DNA of 64,000 bases from Bacteroidota bacterium. Its GTDB lineage: Bacteria; Bacteroidota; Bacteroidia; Bacteroidales; F082. The notes beneath the pieces are model-generated. The model worked only from the letters and a program-made list of their open reading frames with translations. It was not told the origin of the DNA and did not search any database. The stretch lies in assembly GCA_016845175.1 (NCBI GenBank), contig JAERTD010000091.1:1-64000 (forward strand). The letters are read 5' to 3'. The translations under genes were made by a program, and so were the position numbers. Of the stretch, positions 30,175-40,357 are shown one piece after another (the first letter of the stretch is position 1; each line of letters starts with the position of its first letter).

Positions 30175-33100
30175 CAGAGGTTTTCATTGGTTTGGTTTTC
30201 CTCTTTATTCTTGGGCTTTCTTGGACGACTTCTCTGAAAGAGCTCTGCAAATTTGTTAAACTCTTTTCTAAACGCAATCCCAATCCCCTGAGTATAAGGA
30301 GCCACTTTATCATAATTGGCATAATTATACCATGAGTTTGTATTGGAATGGTTAAAAGCTTTCAATACCCAGCGTCCGTTTTTCGTGAGTTTGTAGCCAA
30401 TATCGACATCCCCAACGATATTACTGGCATTTTGACCTGAGCGGTCGTAGGTAACACCAAAATTGCCATCGATGGTCAAACGATCATCAAAAAGTTGTGT
30501 GGATAGGGCCACCTCGAATTCTTCCTGTGATATTTCGTCTCCGGGTTTATAGTTTACCCCAATATCAAAAGCATCACTGATTTGTGATAACATGCCACTG
30601 AGTTGGTTACTCAACACCGTATAATAAGATGAACTTAAAGTGAGGTTTGAAGCATTGCTGTAACTGAAGGATCCCAACACCAATAGTGAGATCATTTGCT
30701 GATTCATCATGGCAGGATTGGTGGTGTCCAGTTCGGCAAAAACGGCTCGTTTCAAATCAGGGTCGAGTTCAGGAATTTTTATTTCAAATGATATATCGGG
30801 GTCGAGCAATTGATTGGAGAGTATGACGTAGCATTCCACATTGACCCTGTTTTTAATGGATGAAGAATCATCAATGACTATTCCCAGGCTGTTCAGATTG
30901 GCTTTGACCCTGTATAAACCCTTCATATTCACATTGGCTTCATAGGGATCGCCGGTCCAGGATATGCGCCCACCTCTGACCAGCTCAAAACGCTTGCTAA
31001 CCAGATTTCCAATGGTAAAATGGAAGGATCCTTTTTCCACATTGTAATCGCCCACCAGGCTCATATCGCCACTGGAATTGGCTTGCATGCTCAAATCACC
31101 AAGCCCCTCAGTTTCAATACTTCCCATGTCAGACGGCAAGTAGATGGTTACTTTGGCGTCGGGTGTGATGCCCATATTTACATCAACCTCATAACTGGAA
31201 GATGCTTTGGCCTGAAGCGCCTCCGCTTTGCGGCTTTCCAGTTCTTCCAATGAATCTGCCTTACTCTTCACAAATACGATATAATCCTGATCAGAAATCT
31301 CCACTGAATATTCAAGAGGCAAGCTTACATCCGTTCCCGTTCCAGTATTGGCATCAAGGCTTAGTTTGATATCTTCAGGACTGCCTTTTAACTGTATATT
31401 TCCCGACATAATGGCCGTTCCATAATACAGCTCATTCATCCTACGGGTTGTGTTAAAAAACAAGAACCTATCGGTCACAATCTCTGCATCAAATATTGGA
31501 TTACTAAAATGCTGATGTTTCAGTTGCCCGTTGATGCGTGCCTGATTTCCAATAGTATCGTAAAGGATTAGCTGATCGAAGTTTACACTGTTAGGTTCAA
31601 AACTAATGGTATTTGAAAAGGAGTATTTCGTATTCAGATAGTTGATCAACAAACTGGTACGGTTCATTTCAAGGCTACCACTGAGTACAGGTTCAGCCAG
31701 GCTACCACTGAGTGTCATATCTCCTGATGCTTTTCCTTCGATTTGGGAAACATAATCGTCGAGGAAGGGTTCGAGGGCCCTTAGCTTAAACCTGTTGAAG
31801 GAGATATCGAGATCGATATTGTTTGTTTTTCTAAAGGGGTAATAATAGCCATCCACCACAAAAACTTCCCCTATACCTGCGGCACCCTCCCTAACGATTT
31901 GAGATTTCACGAAAACCGAATTCTGGACGTTGTCCCATGTGTTAAAAAGGCGTGCAGTACCCAGATACTCTTCATTGAAATAAAAATCATTGATGGTGAT
32001 ATCAGATACAACAGCCAGATTACCTGAAAGTATAGAAAAATCACAATCGCCATCAATTATACCATCAAGGTCAAAGTTTAGTGTTTGGGTGAGTAGGTCA
32101 AAGTTTGACAAATTCCAGGCATCAAACTCTACCCGCAAAGAATCATTGTCTTTTTCGGGAAAAGTACCCTTGACCATAAATCTTGAAATACCTCCGTGAA
32201 CAGCCACATCATGGAACACAATCCCGTTACTATCCAACACTATACGATTAGCAGCATCAATGGTCCACAAGGTATCATTGACCCAAATGTCAGAACGGGA
32301 AATATGTGCCACTGTTGCATACCCCATGTTCTGCAGGCTTCCTCTCAAATCACCTCGATTCATGAATTGGCTCTGTTCATTATCCCAGCTCAATTTGTAA
32401 TCCAATAGGTCATCATTGGCTCCCATGGAAAGCTTCATATCATCCAGTCCAAAGACTGTTTTATTATCCTCTGTACTATCTTTAATGATAACTTCCTGTG
32501 CCGTATAATTCAGTTTTAGTCCATTGGTGCGTGATTTTAGCGTGAGGTGATTATCCTGGAAACGAACCCCCATATAATTCATCTCTTCTGCATCAAAATC
32601 CAGCTTAACCTTCCTGTCACTAAAATTAAAGTTGGCCTCCATATGTGCTTCAGATCCCAGGTCCAGGCTCGGGACAATATGGTTTCTGATGATACTGACA
32701 TCGTCAAGATCGACCAATACATTGAGGTTTTTATTATTGACACTGTCCAATGCTCCATCCAATTGTTCTACCTGATAGTAGGAATTGAGTAAATTAATGA
32801 CCTGGTCAGGCAAGTCCAACAATTGATAATGTCCATCCATATGGACTTTTCCATAATCCCAGATTAGATCAATCACATGACCACTTCCCACCACATTTGA
32901 CTTGTGCAGTGCAAGGCGGTTCAGCGGGTAGGTTTGTTCACCAAAACTCAGCAGTGCAGTATCCACTAACAACTGACCAGTCATGGTATTTAAATCAAAT
33001 CCATTGAAGTCCAGCTTTATTTTACCTTTCAATCCCAGATCATCCAAGGGCCACAAGTTAATTTCATCCATGTGAGCCCTGATCAGATCAGCTTCTACTT

Positions 33101-34688
33101 TTACTCCTGGCTTATCACCAAAATCAAAAATTGTTTCCGCATTCAGCATCAGGTTCCTGTCTCCTATCCTAAGTTTGGCCTTTAGTTCATCTGCCTTCAT
33201 GGAGGCATCAAATCCGATGCGGTTATAGGTGTATTCATTGAATTGCAGAGATGAGGTATATCCCTGGGTATTGAATTCATACGGCTTACCATCAATTTTA
33301 CGGGCATCCAAGTCAGCTGTAAAGCTTATCCTGCCCATGAGGTTTTCCATGCCAATGAGTGCGCCAAGGGCCAATGAGTCGGCTGCTAAATGCCCCTGAA
33401 TACTTGTGGTATCTGTATCCAGAGCATAATCGATGCTAGCTAATAAGTTACCTTCCATATACTCAGCCTCCAAAGAGGTGCTGAACTGATCGAGGTAACC
33501 ATTGAAACTACCATGTAATTGTATCAATTCATCACAATCAAATTGTTCGGTAATATCAAGGGTTTGTTCTTCAATGGGGAGTCTAAATTCTTTCAGGTCA
33601 CAAGCAGTAGTACTTAGTTCTTTTATGTCTGCTTCAATTAAGGTATGATCCACATCAGGAAGGCCGACGAAATGGACATTCCCAAAAAACCGGGTATTGG
33701 ATCCATAATGCACACGGGCATCCTGACATACAAAATCTTCCACCGTACCTAACATACTCCCAGTAACACCCACTATATCCGGCATTTGAAACATAATATC
33801 AGAGAAATAGCCTACCTCATATAAATTCAGAGTAGTAGGCTTTAACTGCCCCCACATCACTACCGAATCTATAAATTCTCCGTAGGTCTCATAACTATGG
33901 GTATACATCTCAAAATCAAGGTCGAGAGAGGATTTATTTGTTTGAATCCTGGCTTCACGGAAACTCATCCGTTTCTTACTCAGGCCATATTTGAGCGCTG
34001 CACTATCGATAACAATACCAGATTGTTCACGAGCTACCAAGGCCAACACATGACAACTAATGGAATCTCCATAGACTATAAAGTCCTTTCCTTTTAGCTG
34101 GATACTATCCACCAGAATGTCAGCATAATTCATTCCCACACCATTGTCATAGCTTGCATTTTCGTCGAAAAAGTGAAAACTGGAATTTTTCATCACCAGA
34201 TTTCTGGCATGTAACTTAAATGTGGGTTTTTCAAATCCGCCTGAAGAGGTCTTGTCTTTGGAACTAAATTGCCTCAGGAGTTTGATAAAAGCAAAATCTA
34301 CATCATCCTTATACCTTCCGTATGCAAAAGAGGCGGAATCCAGGTGGATGGATAAGAAATCCAACTGCAACAAACGCCAATCCCCGAATAGAGGCTTGGC
34401 CTCCAGCTTTTTAAGTCCCAGGATCAGGTTCCCTTTGTGATCATCTACGTAGACATCTTCGAGTACAATACCAGTAAAGACATTGATTTGAATGGACTCA
34501 ATATTAATGATATGTCCAATCCTTTTGGAAGCCATCATAGTGAGGAGTCGTGCCGATAAGGTCTGTACCATGGGGTCACTGAACATCAGAGTCAGCGAAA
34601 ATGGGAGTACAAGCAAAATCAGCACAATATGCAGAACGCCATTGGCAAGCCTTTTTTTAATATTTTTGCGAAGCTTTTTCTCCTTCAA
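30174..34688 (-). CDS. tamB: TamB-like translocation/assembly protein (DUF490)
   Basis: A 1504-residue AsmA/TamB-type protein: one N-terminal membrane anchor (about 18-37, VLHIVLILLVLPFSLTLMF), a very long beta-taco region, and the conserved DUF490 C-terminus (from about 1050) with LSLDANTGTGTDVSLPLEYS and LDPDISFEIKIPELDPD. TamB proteins span the periplasm and are thought to move phospholipid or help outer-membrane protein assembly. The start is TTG at 34688, directly touching the ATG of tsaD on the other strand; an in-frame TAA lies six codons upstream and no ATG is available that would keep the membrane anchor. It ends in a Lys/Glu/Asn-rich tail. Confidence 0.9.
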   Translation of the reverse strand: MKEKKLRKNIKKRLANGVLHIVLILLVLPFSLTLMFSDPMVQTLSARLLTMMASKRIGHIINIESIQINVFTGIVLEDVYVDDHKGNLILGLKKLEAKPLFGDWRLLQLDFLSIHLDSASFAYGRYKDDVDFAFIKLLRQFSSKDKTSSGGFEKPTFKLHARNLVMKNSSFHFFDENASYDNGVGMNYADILVDSIQLKGKDFIVYGDSISCHVLALVAREQSGIVIDSAALKYGLSKKRMSFREARIQTNKSSLDLDFEMYTHSYETYGEFIDSVVMWGQLKPTTLNLYEVGYFSDIMFQMPDIVGVTGSMLGTVEDFVCQDARVHYGSNTRFFGNVHFVGLPDVDHTLIEADIKELSTTACDLKEFRLPIEEQTLDITEQFDCDELIQLHGSFNGYLDQFSTSLEAEYMEGNLLASIDYALDTDTTSIQGHLAADSLALGALIGMENLMGRISFTADLDARKIDGKPYEFNTQGYTSSLQFNEYTYNRIGFDASMKADELKAKLRIGDRNLMLNAETIFDFGDKPGVKVEADLIRAHMDEINLWPLDDLGLKGKIKLDFNGFDLNTMTGQLLVDTALLSFGEQTYPLNRLALHKSNVVGSGHVIDLIWDYGKVHMDGHYQLLDLPDQVINLLNSYYQVEQLDGALDSVNNKNLNVLVDLDDVSIIRNHIVPSLDLGSEAHMEANFNFSDRKVKLDFDAEEMNYMGVRFQDNHLTLKSRTNGLKLNYTAQEVIIKDSTEDNKTVFGLDDMKLSMGANDDLLDYKLSWDNEQSQFMNRGDLRGSLQNMGYATVAHISRSDIWVNDTLWTIDAANRIVLDSNGIVFHDVAVHGGISRFMVKGTFPEKDNDSLRVEFDAWNLSNFDLLTQTLNFDLDGIIDGDCDFSILSGNLAVVSDITINDFYFNEEYLGTARLFNTWDNVQNSVFVKSQIVREGAAGIGEVFVVDGYYYPFRKTNNIDLDISFNRFKLRALEPFLDDYVSQIEGKASGDMTLSGSLAEPVLSGSLEMNRTSLLINYLNTKYSFSNTISFEPNSVNFDQLILYDTIGNQARINGQLKHQHFSNPIFDAEIVTDRFLFFNTTRRMNELYYGTAIMSGNIQLKGSPEDIKLSLDANTGTGTDVSLPLEYSVEISDQDYIVFVKSKADSLEELESRKAEALQAKASSSYEVDVNMGITPDAKVTIYLPSDMGSIETEGLGDLSMQANSSGDMSLVGDYNVEKGSFHFTIGNLVSKRFELVRGGRISWTGDPYEANVNMKGLYRVKANLNSLGIVIDDSSSIKNRVNVECYVILSNQLLDPDISFEIKIPELDPDLKRAVFAELDTTNPAMMNQQMISLLVLGSFSYSNASNLTLSSSYYTVLSNQLSGMLSQISDAFDIGVNYKPGDEISQEEFEVALSTQLFDDRLTIDGNFGVTYDRSGQNASNIVGDVDIGYKLTKNGRWVLKAFNHSNTNSWYNYANYDKVAPYTQGIGIAFRKEFNKFAELFQRSRPRKPKNKEENQTNENL
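34661..34668 (+). promoter_or_regulatory. -7 box for tsaD inside the 5' end of tamB
   Basis: TATTTTTG matches TAnnTTTG and would start tsaD RNA about 15 nt before its ATG. It lies within the first codons of tamB on the other strand, the only place available because the start codons abut. Confidence 0.5.
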
Positions 34689-35708
34689 ATGAGTACATAT
34701 ATTTTAGGTATCGAGTCGTCATGTGACGACACTTCAGCGGCAGTTTTAAAGGACACAGTGGTTTTGTCTAATGTTATAGCCAACCAGGATGTTCATAAAA
34801 CCTATGGAGGTGTCGTACCAGAACTTGCATCAAGGGCTCACCAACAGAACATTATACCTGTTGTGGAAGTTGCCTTGCGCAAAGCAAATATAGGCAAAAA
34901 TCAGTTGAGTGCTGTGGCTTTTACTCGTGGGCCGGGGCTTCTGGGATCATTATTGGTCGGCACTTCTTTTGCAAAATCTTTCGCCATGGGTCTGAATATT
35001 CCCATGATCGAGGTGGATCATTTAAAGGCGCACATCCTATCCCATTTTATCGCGGACTCAGGAAGCCAGTCCCCACCAGTATTTCCCTATTTATGCTTAA
35101 CAGTATCCGGAGGACATACTCAGATTGTGAGAGTTGAAAGTCCGGAAACCATGGAAATCATTGGACATACCATAGATGATGCTGCAGGTGAAGCCTTCGA
35201 TAAAGCAGCAAAAATCATGGGTCTCCCTTATCCAGGTGGTCCTGAAATTGATAAGCTTGCGAAAATTGGTAATCCAAAAGCCTTCGCATTTTCAGAACCC
35301 AACATTGGTGGATTGGATTATAGCTTCAGTGGGCTGAAAACTGCATTTCTGTATTTTCTTAGGGATCAGCTTAAAAAGGATGATGATTTCATTGAAAACA
35401 ATAAAGCTGATCTGGCAGCCTCTATTCAGTCTACCATTATTAATATTCTGCTGAAGAAACTTAAAATTGCTGCTCAGCAGACAGGAATCAGGCATATAGC
35501 CATTGCCGGAGGCGTATCGGCCAACTCAGGATTGCGCTTAGCCATGCAAAAGACCGCTGAGGAACTGAGATGGGATATTTACCTTCCCAAACTTCAATAC
35601 AGCACAGATAATGCTGCCATGATTGCTGTTGCCGGTTATTTTAAATATTTAAACCAGGACTTTGCCTCACAGGACCTTACACCTTATTCAAGGAGCACAA
35701 ACAAATAA
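34689..35708 (+). CDS. tsaD: tRNA N6-adenosine threonylcarbamoyltransferase TsaD
   Basis: A 339-residue Kae1/TsaD protein. It starts MSTYILGIESSCDDTSAAVL; His111 and His115 (DHLKAH) bind the metal, and TVSGGHTQ, AAGEAFDKAAK and the C-terminal STDNAAMIA complete the family pattern. It transfers threonylcarbamoyl to A37 of ANN-decoding tRNAs. The open frame extends 20 codons further upstream, inside tamB, but the family N-terminus begins at this ATG. Confidence 0.96.
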   Translation: MSTYILGIESSCDDTSAAVLKDTVVLSNVIANQDVHKTYGGVVPELASRAHQQNIIPVVEVALRKANIGKNQLSAVAFTRGPGLLGSLLVGTSFAKSFAMGLNIPMIEVDHLKAHILSHFIADSGSQSPPVFPYLCLTVSGGHTQIVRVESPETMEIIGHTIDDAAGEAFDKAAKIMGLPYPGGPEIDKLAKIGNPKAFAFSEPNIGGLDYSFSGLKTAFLYFLRDQLKKDDDFIENNKADLAASIQSTIINILLKKLKIAAQQTGIRHIAIAGGVSANSGLRLAMQKTAEELRWDIYLPKLQYSTDNAAMIAVAGYFKYLNQDFASQDLTPYSRSTNK

Positions 35709-35807
35709 TCAGGCAGAATATCATAGCTCATCCTCTTTATATCATCTAAGATGGATGGGTAAGCTACATACATATGCATTTACGAAATCTCTTATATCCA
35801 ATAACAT

Positions 35808-37136
35808 ATGAATTGGGATCAACTGCTATCAGTAAAACGATTGGGATCGAAAAACCAGCACAGTAAAGATACTGCCTGGGCCAGAACACAGTTTCAAAAA
35901 GACTATGACCGCTTAATCTTTTCCTCACCATTCAGGAGGTTGCAAAACAAAACCCAGGTATTTCCATTGCCTGGAAGTGTATTCGTTCACAACCGCCTCA
36001 CCCACAGCCTAGAAGTTGCCAGTATTGGAAGGTCGCTGGGCGATATGGCAGCACATCATTTGAGTTCTGATCCAACAATCAAGACAGAGCTTATTCATGA
36101 ACTAGGTGCGGTTGTTGCTGCAGCCTGTCTGGCACACGATATTGGAAACCCACCTTTTGGGCATTCAGGAGAAACGGCCATCTCCCACTATTTCAACAGT
36201 GGAGAGGGTAGGCATATTCAACATCAGGTCAGTGAAGAAGCCTGGGCAGATTTGTGTCACTTTGAAGGTAACGCCAATGCTTTCAGGGTACTTACCCATC
36301 AATTTATGGGTCGTAGAAAAGGCGGGTTTGCACTCACCTATACCACACTGGCGGCTTTGGTCAAATACCCTTATGCTTCCACTACTTTGAAAAACACGAA
36401 GAAATATGGGTACTTCTCTACCGAGGCGGCAGATTATCAACTCATTGCAGAAGATTTAGGCATAAATAAAACCCAAGATACTGGTGTGTATGCACGACAC
36501 CCACTGGTGTATTTGGTGGAGGCAGCAGATGATATTGCCTACCAGCTTATGGACCTGGAAGATGCTCACAAGTTAAACATCCTGAGTTTGGAAGAAACAG
36601 AAAGTTTATTTCTGAACTTCTTTAACGAAATAGAAGATGCAGATTTTTTACGTATCAAGAGCAGTGTTTATAAGGAAGTGACTGATATTAATGAACGCAT
36701 TGCCTTTCTGAGGGCTTCCGTCATTAGCTCATTGGTCAATGAGTGCCTGAAGCTGTTTCTTGACCATCAGGAAGACTTATTGGAAGGCAGCTTTAGTGGC
36801 AGTCTGATCAAGAGAATTGATGGTACAAAAGGTCAAGCCATGAAAAAGGTGAAGGAGGTTTCTATCAATAAAATTTATAACTACCCTGGTGTGATTACTA
36901 CCGAATTAAGTGGTTATAATATTCTAGGCACCCTACTGGAAGAATTTATTCAAGCCATAAGAAACCCTGATCTCGACTATTCACGGAAAATGATTTCCCT
37001 GATCCCACCACAATACTTAACCGAAAGCGAAAACCTCTATCATCAGTTACAAACCGTACTTGACTTCGTGTCGAATATGACCGATTTATATGCGGTAAAA
37101 CTTTACAAGGATATTAAAGGGATTTCCTTGGTATAA
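35808..37136 (+). CDS. dgt: dGTP triphosphohydrolase (HD domain)
   Basis: A 442-residue dNTPase. His66 in HNRLTHSLEVASIGR and His110-Asp111 in LAHDIGNPPFGHSGE form the HD metal site; FEGNANAFR and VEAADDIAYQ are typical Dgt motifs. It hydrolyses dGTP to deoxyguanosine and tripolyphosphate and limits dNTP pools. About 100 bases follow tsaD, without a clear promoter match. The following 156 bases to the next gene (37137-37292) show nothing beyond a small GGGTTTCAACCC inverted repeat. Confidence 0.93.
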   Translation: MNWDQLLSVKRLGSKNQHSKDTAWARTQFQKDYDRLIFSSPFRRLQNKTQVFPLPGSVFVHNRLTHSLEVASIGRSLGDMAAHHLSSDPTIKTELIHELGAVVAAACLAHDIGNPPFGHSGETAISHYFNSGEGRHIQHQVSEEAWADLCHFEGNANAFRVLTHQFMGRRKGGFALTYTTLAALVKYPYASTTLKNTKKYGYFSTEAADYQLIAEDLGINKTQDTGVYARHPLVYLVEAADDIAYQLMDLEDAHKLNILSLEETESLFLNFFNEIEDADFLRIKSSVYKEVTDINERIAFLRASVISSLVNECLKLFLDHQEDLLEGSFSGSLIKRIDGTKGQAMKKVKEVSINKIYNYPGVITTELSGYNILGTLLEEFIQAIRNPDLDYSRKMISLIPPQYLTESENLYHQLQTVLDFVSNMTDLYAVKLYKDIKGISLV

Positions 37137-37292
37137 AGCGGCTGGGTTGCTATTGTCGTTATGTCCGTTGAGTTGGGTTTGCAATCCATATCTTTGAAAA
37201 GCCTCAGGTGCTGAAGTTTGGGTTTCAACCCCTAACCAGCAAAAAAAGGAAATCCGTATCTTATAAATAACAACTCTTATTAACCCAAACCC

Positions 37293-38315
37293 TTACTTTG
37301 GACTTGCCCTGAAGACAAACTTGAGCTTGGCAGGAGCTGTCTGCGGGATCACCTGTTGATTCCTGATATAGGTCAGGTTATACACATTGGCGATAGAACT
37401 TGAAAAGCCATCAAAAACGACACCCAATTCTTCGATGGTTTTAGGAAAGGCAGCAGCACCACCATTGGCAGCCAGGTTTCGTAAAACAGGAGCATCCACC
37501 TGTCCATCACCTTCTAAGCCGATGGTAAAGCTATTGACATTTGTCCCTATTTCGTTGTCAACCAATTTCTCATACAGATATTGAGGAGTATACAAGGGGT
37601 CGGAATTGTTATCGGTACCATCAGTAAAAGTCAGCAATGTTTTCGACTCCGCCTCATTGGCCTGCAGGATATCAATTCCTGTGTTCATGGCTTCATACAA
37701 AGCAGTGAACTCGCCTTGCTGAATGGATGATATATAGTTTTTGATCTCAGCTTCATTACTGGAGAGTGGTAAGGAATGGATTTCGGTTGAAAAATCAACC
37801 ACACCTACCCTTACATCAAAACTGTTTTCAAATATTTTACTGACAAAACCATTGGCATACTCCTGTACATTAGCAAAGTCGTTTCCCAATGAAGCACTAG
37901 CATCCAGCACAAGCATCACGTCTAGTTCTTCCACGTCTTCATACTCCATGCGGAATTCAACGTCTACTTTCCAGTTGTTGATATCTTCACGCCACTCAAA
38001 AGCAATAATACTGTCAATTACATAATTCACATTATTACCATCAATAATCCTAACATTATCAATGATCACATGTGTAAAATGGGGAGGAATGGCCTCTCCT
38101 GCAAATGCTTCTGAGAAGTCAATTTTAATTTCAGGTGATGAGTTCTGTGCATCAAAACTAATTTGAGGGTTATCACCATTTGGATTCCAGAAGTCAATAA
38201 ACAAGGCAAACTCTTTGGCTGTTACTACTTCATTGTCTTTGTCTTTCGAACAGCTGCTGTAAAATAGTCCTATGCTTAACAAAAGAATAACAGCAGCAAA
38301 TTGGGTAAGTTTCAT
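37293..38315 (-). CDS. vWA-domain lipoprotein
   Basis: A 340-residue lipoprotein (signal MKLTQFAAVILLLSIGLFYS, then SC). After an N-terminal beta domain (about 30-130), a von Willebrand factor A domain follows (about 130-320) with an intact MIDAS: DASAS and TFTDGTDNN. It likely binds a protein ligand in a divalent-metal-dependent way at the envelope. A longer frame starts 11 codons upstream, but the lipoprotein signal fits the ATG at 38315. Family and partner are unknown. Confidence 0.82.
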   Translation of the reverse strand: MKLTQFAAVILLLSIGLFYSSCSKDKDNEVVTAKEFALFIDFWNPNGDNPQISFDAQNSSPEIKIDFSEAFAGEAIPPHFTHVIIDNVRIIDGNNVNYVIDSIIAFEWREDINNWKVDVEFRMEYEDVEELDVMLVLDASASLGNDFANVQEYANGFVSKIFENSFDVRVGVVDFSTEIHSLPLSSNEAEIKNYISSIQQGEFTALYEAMNTGIDILQANEAESKTLLTFTDGTDNNSDPLYTPQYLYEKLVDNEIGTNVNSFTIGLEGDGQVDAPVLRNLAANGGAAAFPKTIEELGVVFDGFSSSIANVYNLTYIRNQQVIPQTAPAKLKFVFRASPK

Positions 38316-38351
38316 TTGGTTTATTTTATGGTATGTAATGAATTTCATTTG

Positions 38352-38371
38352 TATAGTATTGTCATACTATA
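38352..38371. promoter_or_regulatory. Inverted repeat upstream of the vWA gene
   Basis: TATAGTAT, TGTC, ATACTATA: perfect 8-bp arms, 37 bases upstream of the ATG at 38315. No T-run follows, so an operator is more likely than a terminator. The cognate regulator is not known. Confidence 0.45.
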
Positions 38372-38434
38372 TAAGTGCGAATATACTTTAAACACGATTA
38401 TTGAAAATTTATTTTACAGGGAGTTATTAATCAC

Positions 38435-39271
38435 TTATTCACCACCTTCCAAGGGGATAAACCTATCATCCTCCGCTTCAAAAAAGAGCTTTCGATAAGG
38501 ATCGTAGCGCCAGTATCTGCTCACCTTCTGATCTTCAGGTAATTTTTCCTGCAGATAGTTATTGAGCAGATAATCGTAGGTATAGGCACCATAGGCTCTT
38601 CCCAAATCAAAGGCATACTGATAGATTTTTGTAAGATCCAGTGAATCTGTATTATACAAATACTGAACCTTATTGGTAAAGGGGTCAAACCTGAATTCAC
38701 CATCCACCTGATCTGTAATGACATCCGTTACAAATAATACAGGAAAGTCTTCTTCCTTATTCACCGGAACAATCTCAAACCAGGAATGCACTGTGATGGA
38801 ATTCAGATAGTGATCGTGGTAGTAATGCTTGTCGTATACGTCAATTCCATCTCTGGTTTCAATGAAATTCTCCTCGATTTCAATTTGAGCAATGTGCACC
38901 TGGTAAGCCGGTGTATCTACCTGTAAAAACTCGGATACCTGTTCCGGGTTAAATACTGCCAAACCAAACTTTTCCAACTCCTGATACATACCAAGGGCAT
39001 AATTAGCAATGAAGAGCGAATCATTCATCACATTAATAAAATCGGCTGAATCCCATAATACCTGGTCTCTTTCAATCTCATCTACAATGCCAAGTGAATC
39101 AACATAATCTGTTTTTAGGCTTGATTTGTACACAAAATCCGGGGGTAGTATGTAGACGCTTGTTTGGTTATCCTTTATAAACCCAGCGGCCAGTTGTTGC
39201 TCCAGTGTACAGGAACCCATGAAAACCAGCATGATACCCATGCTTGCTGCAAGCTTTAATCTACTGATCAT
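38435..39271 (-). CDS. Lipoprotein of unknown function
   Basis: A 278-residue lipoprotein (MISRLKLAASMGIMLVFMGSC). The mature part is rich in acidic and aromatic residues (HYYHDHYLNSITVHSWFEIV, RAYGAYTYDYLLNNYL) and has no membrane segments. I know no function; similar proteins seem restricted to Bacteroidota. ATGs at 39289 and 39373 are also in frame; 39373 is excluded because it nearly touches the predicted RNA start, and 39271 gives the best lipoprotein signal. Confidence 0.7.
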   Translation of the reverse strand: MISRLKLAASMGIMLVFMGSCTLEQQLAAGFIKDNQTSVYILPPDFVYKSSLKTDYVDSLGIVDEIERDQVLWDSADFINVMNDSLFIANYALGMYQELEKFGLAVFNPEQVSEFLQVDTPAYQVHIAQIEIEENFIETRDGIDVYDKHYYHDHYLNSITVHSWFEIVPVNKEEDFPVLFVTDVITDQVDGEFRFDPFTNKVQYLYNTDSLDLTKIYQYAFDLGRAYGAYTYDYLLNNYLQEKLPEDQKVSRYWRYDPYRKLFFEAEDDRFIPLEGGE

Positions 39272-39381
39272 ATGAGGAGGTAAGGGCATATAATTAAAAA
39301 GCCAATTAAATATGATACTGAATTGTATCCAAATCCCTTGCCAAACGGCAATTATTTTCGATTTATTTTCCAAGGCTTATG

Positions 39382-39389
39382 CAAAATTA
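39382..39389 (-). promoter_or_regulatory. -7 box of the lipoprotein gene
   Basis: TAATTTTG on the minus strand fits TAnnTTTG; the -33 element is not seen. Confidence 0.4.
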
Positions 39390-39431
39390 AAAAAAAACCG
39401 CCCTGTACTTGACTTTTGCTTTTAATGTTTC

Positions 39432-39461
39432 TATATTTGTACACTTCATATATTATGAAGT
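39432..39461 (+). promoter_or_regulatory. Promoter box with operator-like palindrome
   Basis: TATATTTG (39432-39439) is a -7 match. It is followed by ACTTCATA, TAT, TATGAAGT (39443-39461), perfect 8-bp arms that cover the expected RNA start. This placement is typical of a repressor site, and the operon behind it encodes an HTH-like protein (40358-40954) that could bind it. Confidence 0.5.
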
Positions 39462-39524
39462 ATTAAATATTTGAACTAAAGAAAATATTAGAGTTACTAA
39501 CACCCAATAATAAAAACCTGAGCT

Positions 39525-40352
39525 ATGTATACCCGTAGAAAACTAAAACCCGACACCAGCATCAATGGTTTCATTCCCTTGATCGCCATTTCATCCGTCT
39601 TTTTGTTAAGCCTGATCCTTTTTGGAAAAAGTGTGGCCCTTAACATAGGAGGTACACTCATCCTGACATTGGCTTTGTTTACACTGATTCCTTATTCAAA
39701 AACTAAGAATCTGGGATTCCTTATAAGCAGCATCTATCTGTTTGTATTGTCACTGCTTATGTATACCATTCCTCCAAAAGCGGTCTTTGCCAGTTACCCG
39801 GGTAAACTACCTCCTCATGTAGGCCTGTTGGTTGTGCTAACCCTGGGCTTAGCAGTCTGGCTAATTAATCTAATGGTCCGAAGAAAAATTAAATGGAGGG
39901 GTCGTGAGATCTATGAGCTGGCCGCTGAGGGTCTTGAGGAATCATCCAACACTTTCACACAGCGTCCCAGGCCAATAGAAAAGCTGAATTATACCAAGGC
40001 TGAACTCAGAGATTTTGGAGACTTTCTGAAAAAGAATTTGATCAGCATGACGGTCATGGATGATACACGATTGCTCATCCTGCCCCTATTAAATTCAGAA
40101 GAATTCCCCCTGATGTATCAGTTTAGTTTCCCCTATGAAAACAGAAGCTGGGTATCCTTTGATTTTGAAGGCAATATAACTGCCAAAATCTCTAAAAAAG
40201 ACTATCTCTATTATAAGGACGATCTGCCCTTTGATCAATTATGCGATTCTCTCGGTAAGCTTTATATTGAGTTCTTTCAACTGTATATCGACGGCAAAGG
40301 TGTGCGTATTATTGATAAAATGGACGATTTAAAAATCAGCATTGTAAGCTAA
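39525..40352 (+). CDS. Membrane protein of unknown function
   Basis: A 275-residue protein with about four membrane segments in the first 115 residues (one around 17-34, others around 40-57, 63-80 and 97-115), then a soluble C-terminal part with no family I recognise. It lies five bases ahead of a DNA-binding-like gene on the same strand, so the two are probably one operon. The membrane protein could be a sensor or target of that regulator; this is inference from position only. Confidence 0.7.
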   Translation: MYTRRKLKPDTSINGFIPLIAISSVFLLSLILFGKSVALNIGGTLILTLALFTLIPYSKTKNLGFLISSIYLFVLSLLMYTIPPKAVFASYPGKLPPHVGLLVVLTLGLAVWLINLMVRRKIKWRGREIYELAAEGLEESSNTFTQRPRPIEKLNYTKAELRDFGDFLKKNLISMTVMDDTRLLILPLLNSEEFPLMYQFSFPYENRSWVSFDFEGNITAKISKKDYLYYKDDLPFDQLCDSLGKLYIEFFQLYIDGKGVRIIDKMDDLKISIVS

Positions 40353-40357
40353 GAATT

